Origin: Sequoia sempervirens
Taxonomy: Eukaryota; Streptophyta; Pinopsida; Cupressales; Cupressaceae
NCBI GenBank assembly: GCA_007258455.2
Contig: VDFB02018306.1
Coordinates: forward strand, 1-64,000
Direction of reading: 5' to 3'
Length of the DNA stretch: 64,000 bases
Part shown: positions 22,601-34,600 of the stretch, in pieces
Position numbering within the stretch: the stretch's first letter is position 1
Layout of the letters: the number at the start of each line of letters is the position of its first letter
Program-made: the position numbers and the translations under genes
Notes under the pieces: generated by a model
Database searches by the model: none
What the model saw: only the letters and a program-made list of their open reading frames with translations
Told to the model about the DNA's origin: nothing

Positions 22601-25600
22601 TTACATGTGATAATGGGCAAGTGTGAATGAGAATGAAGAAATGGACAAACTTGCATCTTGCATTTCTTCATTCCCTGTTGCACTAGTTCATTATTCCATG
22701 TCAATGTCAAAATAAGAGGATGCCAAAAGTGTCCCACCATTGTCACTACATGTAATAATGGACAAGTGCAATGGAGAATGAAGATATGCATGATGCAAGT
22801 GTGATGGAGAATGAGGAAATGGACAAACTTGCATCTTGCATTTCTTCATTCTCCATTGCACTTGTCCATTATTCCATGTAGTGACAATGAAGGGTAGGAC
22901 ACTTTTGACATCCTCTTATTTTGGCATAGCAAGGTGCAGCTGCCCTCTTATTACATGTTTGAATCTATCTTGTCATTGTGTGCTCCAATATTTTTAACTT
23001 TGATAATATTTCAAATTGCAGAATATAAGGGCCTCTTCATAATTCAAGTAGCTTTATGGTTGTAAAGAATTTTTCAGGAAATAAATATGCTATATTTACT
23101 TCTATGTCCACATTTAATGGGCTGGCTATGTATTGATTAGTTAAGTTCTTGCAGGACTTGTAAAATTGTTTCAAGGTTGATTTGAAATGTATCTTTTTAA
23201 TACATTACATGGGATTTTCTTTCTTGATCACGGATTTCTGAAGTATGCTTAATTATAAATGTTCTTGATACATATAGGTATATATCTCAAATGCTATAAA
23301 GCCATACTTATGATGTTCATATGTGTGTTTATTTACCATGTTTGATGCTGCAGTTGTTTTTATCTTGAGAGCTAATGTTTTGACTCTGTTGCCCGAGTGG
23401 TCAAGGCACCGATCTGCTACAGCTATCCTTCCACCATACCATTAAAAATCATCAAAATTGTCCTCCATTTTTAGTGTTAGTTGTAGTTTCTTGTTTTGCC
23501 TACTATGATGATGCAGTTTATAAGTTTTGTTAAGTCTTTAGAGAGCTCAAATTGTATTTATAGGAGATGTTTGCAGTCTTCCAGATATTATGAGCATATG
23601 AATATTTTCTAACCGCATTGTACTTTGGAAACTATACATTCTATAATAATTTTCACAGATCCAACCGCTATTAACAAAGCCAGAACAAAAACGATTTGGT
23701 TTTCAACCATATTTAGACCTGGGACTTAAAATCAGCTTCCTGCAACTAAAATTTTATTCAGATGATCAAAACAATAGGAAAGGTTTATCCAGTTCATAGT
23801 ATTGAGACTCAGATTTGACAAGTAGTTTTTTGATTTGGACTCAGACTTGAGGGAAAAACTTGGCAATAACAATAAATATAATATATCAAATGTTTTTAGT
23901 GATTTTTTTCGTTGTTGAAAATTTCAAGTTGATTTTCTGTTATCTTCACAGATTTGGGCGAGTCTGACAGCTGAGAGTCACAAATCTGCTGAAACTCATG
24001 AGTCTCAGCTGCAGGCTCTCTGAGCTTGACTCAGACTCAGATCTGTGAGTCCTCGTCAAGACTCGCCGAGTCTCAACACGCTGACCCAGTGTTAACACAC
24101 CAATATATTAAGGACTTACTGCACACACATAGGTTCTGTATTCCCAATTCATATGAATTCTTTTGTTGAAACATTTGTTTTTAATATAGAGTTTGTTATC
24201 GCTTCCTTAAAATGCAAACTTATCTGCATAAGTGGAGCTTGATTAATTCAAGCTATTTTGAATGTCTTAATAGCAGGTCTAATGGTTTACACATTTTTTC
24301 AGGTTCGCAATGTAATGGTGGAAAATATTGACAAAGTGCTAGAGAGAGGTGACAGGTTGGAATTGCTTGTGGATAAGACAGCAAACATACAAGGGAACAC
24401 TTTCAAATTTAAGAAGCAAGCTCGTCGTTTTAAGAATAGCATGTGGTGGAGGAATGTCAAGCTTTGGTATGTCTGCTATCCTCAAACTCCATTAATAGTT
24501 GCTTTCTGCATTTTCATTATTAAATGTCCATGCATTTTAACTGGACATTTATGATTTATTTTTTACAATCCTTGGGTGTTCAGCTCATGGGTTTGATGAT
24601 ACCTAGGCATCGCTAAGGTTGTCATTGTGTTTTTAAGGATAAAAGTTAAAACATTTTTGCCTTAAAGTATTATAAAACAAAATTATTTGGTTCTATACCT
24701 GGTGCCTTTATTTGTTTGATTGATGGAGGCTTAGCAATTTTGTATTAGATGGTAAGATTATGGGATTATTGATCTCATTAAATAAGTATTCATCCAGTTT
24801 TCTTCCAAAAGTGCAAGGTTCAGGTTCAGGTTGTACAATCAGGCTACATCATTCAATATCCCTTTCTGGCAATTTAAAAGATGATATGCAGGCGCAGTCA
24901 TTTATGAGGCATGATAGAATCCTTCCTTTTAATTAATTTGTACAAATTCAATATTGTAGAAGCTATATAAGAACAATAAATAAAATGCATTTTACTTCAC
25001 AGAAATTGGAATTATGAAGAGGGGACACAGCAGGCAATTAGCAAAATAAAAGATGCAGAGCTTCAAAGGAATATTAAGAAGTGCATGTGAAATGCAATAG
25101 GCTCAAGAATTTTTAGGAATATGTGAAGTCTAGATATAGGAGCACTAAAGATTTGATCCGAGTTAAAGTCTTTTGTGTAACTTTGATGATCCAATTTTAT
25201 GCTTTAGGCTCTTGCAATGGCATCATCTTCATCGAGAGTTGGATCTAAAGTTCCAACTGAATGTAGGAGATATATTAAGATAATTTGTAGCAGAGTAAGA
25301 AAGAAACATTGTAGGTGTGCTGTTATAGTCCACAATTTTCTTGATGGCTTGAACGAGAATGTTGGCATGTAATCTTGCTGATTTTAGTTGACATAAGGAG
25401 GTGCAACCCTGTGTTATTGAAGTTTTCACTCCTAAATTCCTAATGGTTTTCTCCAAGATTGTCTTTGACTTCTAGCTTATTTTTATTTCAGCTGGTAAAA
25501 TCTCATTGTGGTGTGTGCTTTGTCTTAAATACCACAAACAAGAGGCATCTCATCTTTCAAATGCACACAAAACTTGAATCTGACCTTGTGATGTCCCCAA

Positions 25601-28600
25601 AATCGTACCACCAAAATAACACTGAAGTACAATAGCAAAATCAAATAAATATCAAAATGGAAATATAAGTAATCTCAATTTAAATATTATTATTATAATT
25701 ATAATTATCTTAGATAATATTATTATAATATAATATAAACAAATTAATAATTTAAATATCATAAACATTATGATATAATAAGTATTAAATAATATTGTAA
25801 TTATAAGAATATATAAATAATATAAAATAAAACATCATTATAATGATAAAATAAACAATATTGAGGGTTATTGTTAATTTATCTAACAATGACTATACTC
25901 TAACATTAAATATTATAATAATAAGAATAATAATAGAGCAAATATTACCTAGTATAACAATAGTAATAAGTCTAAGAATCGATTTATAATGGGAACATGG
26001 TAAATATAAACAATGCTAAGGTTGGCATTAACATATGGCAATATTAATTCAACAGCCGTCTATTAAAGCATTGCATAAGCCATTAATAATTACAGAGAGG
26101 TGCGCCTTTTTGAAATGGTGCGATCCCTGGTCTGATCAAGGATATTAAATGAAGAAAGCTTCTAAGCAAATGGGATTTAATCTGGAAAAGAGTATCATCA
26201 AAAGGGAATAAAGAGACAGGAGTTTGGGAGTAAGAACTGTACAAACATATTCATTCGCAATACTGCTTACGTGTATTGCCAACGGGATGAAGATAGTGTA
26301 TTAATCGCAGGGCTGTGATCATCATAAGCACCACGATCTCCTGTAGCGCTATATTTAGGAGACTATCGGCTCAACATTACAAGCCAGGCTACCCTCCCTT
26401 AGACATGATATTAATCATAGCCGCTGAAATTAGATCATAATGCCACCATTCCTTTTGGAGTAGGGACACGAACTCATACTATTGAGAATACTGTGAGTGG
26501 CCTTTGTAGAGGAGATTGGTATTCCATTTTGGAGACAAGTGCAAAGGATATAACTGATGTGGAGCAGACGTTCATGACAATGGCCGCTGAGATCAAGAAC
26601 AGTGCATTGGAGCATAATTAATGCGATTTGTAATCAAGTGGACTACTGCTGTGTTTGAGACCCTTCTTGTGTCGTGTAATGGCTGATAAGAGGGCAGATA
26701 TATAAATGGAGATCAACTCACCCTTGTAATGAATATTTCGTCCTTCTCTAATATTTCATCTTCCATTAAGCTGGTCCTCCTATTTTTTGAACTCATGGCA
26801 TAATGCAAAATCCATCTGTCTGGAAAGGGACAATTTAAGAGAGTGGTTCTGTTTGAACTATTTCCAATTCACTCACTTTGGACATCTAGACTTAAAGATT
26901 AAAGGCAAATTTATCAGATTCCTAGAAGGGGACATTTCAGACCTCTTTGGTAAAATATGCCACACTTGAAATTAGATGTGTTGGTTTATCCAATTAAACG
27001 TTCAACATTTGTATGTATAAGCATGTGACATGTCTCTTGGGGAATTGAACATGAGCGTCCTTTTTGAAATCCTGAATGATTTACCACTTGAACTCATCCC
27101 ATTTGATTTCTTTCCAGCTGATTTCATTTCCAACAGCTACAAAAACATTCTAATTCTGTGTTGAGTGGATTACAAACATAATGATTAATTCATAGTAACA
27201 AATAGAAGTAAAATGGGTCATGTACATGTTCAAGCATCTGCATACTTCTTACCATATCTCAAAACTAAATATCAAGCATCAGAAGCTAGAGAAGCTTAAT
27301 ATTTGAAAAATCTTTTGTTTTCCACCGAGTTGTAGGAATGAGGATTTGTTTCTATCTTTGCATTTGAAAGACCGTAGTGATCAATTAGCAGCCATTGTAA
27401 AGCTAGTAGATGATCAGGATTTGGTTGCTTTGGTGGTGCACAGTTCGCTAAAATCATTTGATTCCTTTGTTGAGTCCTTGTACTTGATTGTGAAGACTCA
27501 AGGACTTGACTTTGAGAAGTCATCAACACTTCATTTACAAAAGGAACAAAGGCAAAAACAATCAAAAGCAACAACTTAAAACAACACAGAGAGTACATTT
27601 AGTGTATGAAGCAAGAGCAAAGATAGACAAAATAAAGCAACTAGTTCATCAGGTGAATCTTCAAAAAGTGGTATCACCACAAAGATCCAAGTGGAAGTGC
27701 AACTGTTTTAAAGAGTTGAGAACTTAAAGAAAAATTGTTGAGGTGACAACAAGAACTTGCAAGTTGTCAAAGGAGGTCACAGTATGCAAATACTACTAAG
27801 GAGGATGAGCAAGGAACAAGAAGTGATTTTGTGTTGGTTGCATCATAGAACTAGTCTTTAGAGTCAACAATCTAGTACTTTGACGATAAGAGTAGTGATG
27901 AATCTGTTCTTTGGATGATAGTTGGATTCACTTTGTTGAGGACGTGGGAATGTTAGGGTTATTGAACAATGGTGCAAATTATACATTTAAGAATGTTTGG
28001 TATGCCCCAACATGAACAAAAATTTACTATCTGCAAGGGAGATCCCTAAGAAACCCACTCATTGTGTAACGTTTCAAGGAAACAAATGTATGGTAACTAC
28101 TTTTTAAGATAACAAAGTGATTGCTGTTAGAATTGGTGAAAAAGGATTTGTATAAATTGATTTATCTCAAAATAGCAAAGGCACATGCACTAGCAATAGT
28201 TGAGGTACCAATAAACTTTGGCATGAAATGTATGGTCACTTGAATTATTAGTATTTATATATATGCTTAGCAATACTATTATGGTGGATGTACTTCCATC
28301 CATTTAGGAAAGTCATAACATGTGTCCTAGGTGTCAAATAGGTAAACAAAGTCAACATCCATTTGATATTGATAAGGCATGGTGAGCCAAAGGTGTTTTA
28401 GATTTGGTACATGCTAATTTGCATGGTCTTATGAAGACACCCATGGTGTCTAGTGTCTAGGGTCCTATTACTTGTTGATGACTATTTAGATATATGCGGG
28501 TTTATTTTTTGAAAAATAAGTCAGAGCATTTTTTTAACTTTGTGGCATAGAGATCTTTGGTTGATAAATAGACAAGTAAATAGGTCAAGAGACTTGGATC

Positions 28601-31600
28601 AGATAATGGAAGCAAGCTCATCTCCGACTATTTCAATGAATTCTACAAGAAAGAAGGTATACATCACTAGTAAACTACTCCATACACTCAACAGCAAAAT
28701 GGAGTTGTGGCAAGGAGGAATAAGACAATTTTGGAGATGGTGAGGTGCATGGTGCACAATCGAAGTAATACATATAAGTATTGGGCAGAAGTTGTAAATA
28801 TAGTGGTCTACATCCTTAACAGAAGTCCTTGTTAAGCCATGTAGAATGTCATTCCCAAGGAAGCATGGTTAGGTAGAAAACCTTTTGTAAGCGATTTCCA
28901 AGTTTTTGGTTGTATTGCTTTTGTACATATTCCTAAGGAAAAGTGGAGTGATTTAGAACTAAAAAGCAAATCATATATATTGGCTATAGTGAGCAATCAA
29001 AAGCATACACACTACTAGATGTCCCTTTAAACAAAATTGTGGTTAATAGAGATGTTATTGTAGATGAGAAAATACCATTCTTTTCAATTAATGGTTATTC
29101 TATAGATAGTGGTGTAGGGGTAATTGCTTTTGATTTTGGAATGAGTTCTAGTATTGAAATCAAATTAGAAACATTAGAGGGGACAAATCAAAAGGTGGGC
29201 TGGGGGGCTGGGGGGCTGGGGGAGGGGGCGTGGTGTGTGTTCAATGGAGAAAAGCGTCAGAATTCTTAGTTTTCATAACAAGATCAAGGATTTGGTGGAG
29301 AAGAGAGTGTTTTTCAATCTTCGCAACAAGATTAGGAGGGCCAAGGAAATAAACTAAAGTGGTTCTATACCATAATGGAGGATGCTTGGGAAGATGAATT
29401 ATCCAAGACAATGGAATGCTAGTCTACACAATTGAGGAAACAACTTGTGCAAGGTAGTGAGCAAGTAAATTTTTCTCTTAACTTTTGCTATTTTATCGGT
29501 ATTTGAGTCTATCACATTTGAAGAGATTGAAGGAGAAAGATTGACTTGGAAGCTGCCTCAATGAAAAGAAAGACTTGGATATTCTCAACATTGCCCCTAG
29601 GAAAGAAATCCATTTGTTGTAAATTAGATGGTTCCTTAGACAAGTAAAAAGCTCATCTTGTCACCAAAGGATATGTATAGGAGGAAGAGGTAGACTAGGA
29701 AGGGACCTTTTCCCCTATAGTAAAGTTGGTAACCTTTCGATTGATTATCTCTATTGCTGCTTAGTTTGCATGGAAGGTATATCAAATGGATGTCAAAAGC
29801 GCTTAATGGAGACTTAGAGGAGGAAGTCTACATGGTTTAGCCATAGGGGTTCTAGGTTTATGGAAAAGAGTATTTGGTTTACAAGTTGGTCAAGTCCCTG
29901 TATGGGCTTAACCAAGCCTATTGAGCTTGGAATTTCAAAACTGATAAGTATCTTAGAGTTTTGATTTGAAAAAAAGCTATTTTGAACTGACTATATCAAA
30001 CTTAGTGGTGGTGACATAGTGATCCTAATTGTCTATGTTAATGATCTTGCCATCATCATAAGTAGTGCCATTTTAATTCACCAAGTGAAACCTAATATTT
30101 GATCAGTTTTTGAGATCACAGACCTAATTCTGCTTCATTATTGTTTAGGTGTAGAGTTTTGGCAATCTGATCATATTTTTTTTGTATCACAAACTAATTT
30201 TGCCAAAGTTCTTTTAGAAAAATTCAATATGATTTGACATCTACGTCGACACCTATATAAGTTGGGCTGAGCACTCAGTTAACACTTCTAAGCAATTGAT
30301 GAAATAGTGTGTTAGTAATTGGTAGGTAGTTTGATTTATCTCATTACCAATCAACCAGATTTATGTTTTGTAGTCAGTTGTCTTTCTTGATTCATGTCCA
30401 AGCCCAAAATGTAACATCGACAAGCTGCAAAATAAATCTTTTGAATGTCAAAGGTTCCCTCAACTTCGAGATTCTATATCAAAGTTTTGTTGACTTCATG
30501 CTAGAAGGATACATTGATTTTGATTGGGCTAGATCAGGTGATACAAGGAAGTCTACCACTGGTTATTTGTTCAGTCTTGGTTCGAGAGTAATTTCTTGGC
30601 AAAGGAAGCTACAGCACATAGTTGCCTTATCCTCCACTAAAGCAAAATACAAGGCAGCCATTAGTATAGGTTGTGAGACAATGTGGTTGTGAAGGATATT
30701 GGTTGATCTTCAACTTGACCAAACAACAACCACCTCACTTTTTTGTAATAAACAGAGTGATCTCAAGAAGGTGAAGAACGCAGTCTATCGTGCAAGAATT
30801 AAGTATTTTAAAGTTCATCATCATTACATTTGGCAGTTATTTGATAATGAGGATATTTGACTTTATTGTCCTACAACAAAGCAAACTGCTGACATAATGA
30901 CTAAACCACCTGGTAAAGTTATATTTGTCAAGTTTAGAGATAAACTTGGAATTGTTTCTGGTTTAGTCATTAATACGGGGTATTAGATTAATGTAGCTTT
31001 GTCATAGTAATAGTATCTACAATGGATATATGTTAGCATTGTAGAGGTGTCGATTTTTAGTTTGATTATACTTCTGCTATCATTAGCACATTGTTGGTCC
31101 TCATTTCTAGGAAGTAGTTTATTTTCTTAGGCTTATTTAACAAACCTCTGTGCAATGTAATATTCAATGGCTCAAGAATGTACCAAGACTAGAATGCATA
31201 TGTGAAAAACCACACATTGGTAGCAGCAAATAATTGTATGAAGATTGAGGTTCAATAGTGTTGGTATGGATCTGGGCATGTAGACATTGCATCAGCTCAT
31301 AGGAAATCTTGAATCCATGTTGAAGAATTGTACATTTGAATATCCAAGTCAAATACAGATCACATGTTATCAAAGTGAATTTTCCTTGTGGCACATGTAA
31401 TGTTTGGAAAAGACAAGAAAACTTTGTGTGTAATTGCTTTAATATTTTATAAATTTGACAAGGAATTTCTGTCTTATATGACTGCATAGGAAAAGCTTTA
31501 AAGGGAAATTTTTGATGAGTTTCAAGAATGTAATCAATAGCTTCAAGACAAGAATCAACTATTTAGAGAGGATGGCTTAACGCTTGGAAGAGGCAGACCA

Positions 31601-34600
31601 AGAGCTATAAGATAGTTTTGCCAGCCATATAAGTTTCATCATTAGAGTCATGGAGGAGTTGCATCTATAATTGCTTGCATATGAAGAAATGTTATCCAGG
31701 CTCCAAGAAAATTGTCTAGAAGTGAAGAGGAAACAAGAATCTAACACACATAGAAGATTGTCTAGAAGTGAAGAGGAAACAAGAATCTAACACAAATAGA
31801 AGATTAACCTCTACTCAAGATGCCCAAAGATGATAGATTTAAGCAAGGTTAGCACCTCACCATAAGCTCTTTCTTCTAATGCCACATTAAATAAGGCCCT
31901 TGGTAGTTTGTAACACAAAAAGAATTGGCTAAGTTGACGGAGAATATGGTCTTTGGCATAGAAGCAATAATTGCGACTAATCACAATTAATCACGAATCA
32001 CTACATTTTGTAATTTCCTCCTCTCAAAAATTGTTATCAACAATTCTAGACTGATTTTTGCATGCTTAATCACAATAAAATTGTTTGGATATCTGATTTT
32101 GACTGATTTTTGATGATTTTTTGCAATTTTTTTGCCCAGCTAGGTTTTTGCACATGTTCTTTTTTTGTTTTTTGTTTTTTTACCATCTCTATAGAATTCA
32201 TTTGACAGAGGTACTTTGCTGAAACTATATGGCAACATTGATCATAGAGAGGATAAATCTTTCTACTTGATGTTAGTTTTGTGAGTCACTTTTCTTAACT
32301 TATACTAAACACTTTTGGGAATATCTGGCTGTGGCAAATCTGTTTGCAAATAAATGACTGGCCTTTGCACAGTCTAATGGGTTATCTTAATTTTTGTTGT
32401 GATTTTTTAATCTGGCTAGGGTTTCATTTAATTTTTATTTAAGTTTGGATCTTTTCTTTTTTAATAAATATATATTTTTAATAATTATTTATTATATAAT
32501 AACTAATTTTATTTGTTATATAATTATTAATTTATTTAATCAGTTTGTTATTTTTAGTATCATTTGTTATTAATTTGATTTTAAGTGTATTTAGTATTTT
32601 TATTAGTATTTAAACTCTAATAAGTTTAATATTTTTTATTATTTTGGTTGGTGTAATGTGGACTTGGGGTCCATGTCCTTTTATAAAATTCATGAAAAAT
32701 AAACAAATCTTTTGGCATCAACCTTTTGAATAGGGGTGCTAAAAAAGAGAGAAACTTAACCTTGAATTTTTTTTGCATCTAAAGTGGATCTTTTCATAAT
32801 CTATAGGTTGTTGCTGTTGCATGCTACCCCCCTTAAGGAATATTTTGACAGGTGGCCCCTTGGTTAAATCCTTTTCCACAAGGATGTGGGTGTAAAGGGA
32901 ATAGTGGTAGTCAATAGTCTCTTCGGATACACTATGATACTTTCCTTAAGATTGTTTATCTTCCAAAATTGCTTGGGCAAATAAGGTAGTTGCACCCATA
33001 GGAGAGTAAAGGAGAACATATGTGTTTGGGGATTGAAGGTTGGAACCCATGGTTTGACGAAGAGAAAATTGCCCTTAAAAACCAAAGGTCCTAATTTCAA
33101 CACAAGCTTCATTTCGTTGAGAGACTCAAATTTGAAGATGAAAAAACCTTTGGTATAGTGGTAATAAATATCATCCTCCATTGATCTTTTCCATTGCTTT
33201 GTGACCCATATGTGTAGATCACATAACTTAGGCCATAATTTAGATTGCATTTTAGTCAGCATATAACACCTTTATTATGTTTTGTTATTATGGTTATATC
33301 TAACTATGCAATAATTGTTTGTTGGCTTTCAAGTAGTTATAGGAGTTAGTAGATGGTTGTATTCTACTTGTCAATTGTTCTTTAAATAAACTTTTTTATG
33401 GTTAGGAAAAGGAGTCTAATCCTTGGCTGATCATCTTTGGTCTACTTTTGTAAGAACTGCATGTGAATAAAGATATATTTTTACTACTCTATTTGGTATA
33501 CATTGTTATTTCTATTAATTAGTGCAATTATTACTTTTATCAGATAGAAAAGTAAACATTGGTGCCATTGCCTTGAAGTTGGGTTTGATTTATGAAATTC
33601 ATGCCCTTAGACCCCAATAAAGGTGGGAAGAGACCACAACGTGTTAGGAGCAAGAGATCAGATGATCTCTGAGGTTCGTAGAGCTAGCTATGAGAATGCA
33701 AAAGACTACAAAAGGTAGCCAGAGTCTCCCATAGTACAAACTTGAAGTTGAAGACGATCTTGAAGTAGAAGTTGGAGTTGAAGTGTGAGGAGTCGTAGTT
33801 GGGAGAAAAGATATCGAAGCATTCAACTCACTACGAATAATTATATGAGGAAGAGTGGTTGGAAATAACAAGACATCTTCCATGATTGGATGAAGCATGG
33901 GTTGATCGTGCAAACCAATTTTGATACAAAAAGCTTCCCTTGGATGGGTAGAGTCTTCATTGGGTGGTGGAGTTTAAGAATTCTTCATAGATGGAGAAGT
34001 AGCAGCATTTGAGAGCATCCTTCGAGGTATTGAAGAGTGGTCGATTGAAGAAAAAGGAGTTGAGCCAAAAAATCTAGGGCTAAAGATTGGAGCATACAAA
34101 AGAGAACTTGAAAGTGAAACAAGTGTGTGGAATGCTAAAGTTGCAAGAAGAGGAGAGGATCCCCATGTGCAAGAGTGTGCCAAAAGAGCTTCGAAACATT
34201 TGAATTAGAATTTCTTGAGTAGCAGGTTCTAGGCCCTAAGTTTGCATCAGGGTAAAGCTATGGTGAGTCTGTTGCAAGGTGTGCACCCTTGGTCTCCTTG
34301 TGCTGTGCAATGTAGCGCTTGGGTTCGTGACATGGCTTAACCGCCTCCCATGGATTCATTAACTTTGGTGGTTGTATAAGGCATTAATAGGTCAATCTTT
34401 TGGTGCAACAACAATCGTCTATGCAACAATTGGTATTAGAGCTAATGAAGGACGACTTTGAGAAGATGGACAATTCATGTGTGATGGATGTAGTACAGGT
34501 TTCACAAAAGTTAGTATTTTTGGTTCTAGTATAGGCAATTGACTTTATTGAAGATTGCAAAACTAATGAAGCTACAACTCACAATAATAATATTAAAAAA

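Larger units (their letters stand above)
27346..31162 (+). mobile_element. Copia #3, 5'-truncated and worn
   Basis: Plus-strand Copia blocks occur in order: gag, protease-flanking sequence, integrase, reverse transcriptase, RNase H, then a short candidate 3' LTR. The 5' LTR and start of gag are missing. After the last RNase H codons, ATACGGGG precedes TATTAGATTAATG at 30981. That resembles the polypurine tract and TATTA LTR start of the young Copia at 36885, and the candidate LTR could end TGTAATA at 31162 (182 bp). Confidence 0.75.

Noticed and set aside
33644..34183. Two minus-strand ORFs rich in Ser, Thr and Pro.
   Set aside because: They arise from a purine-rich plus strand and show no domain.
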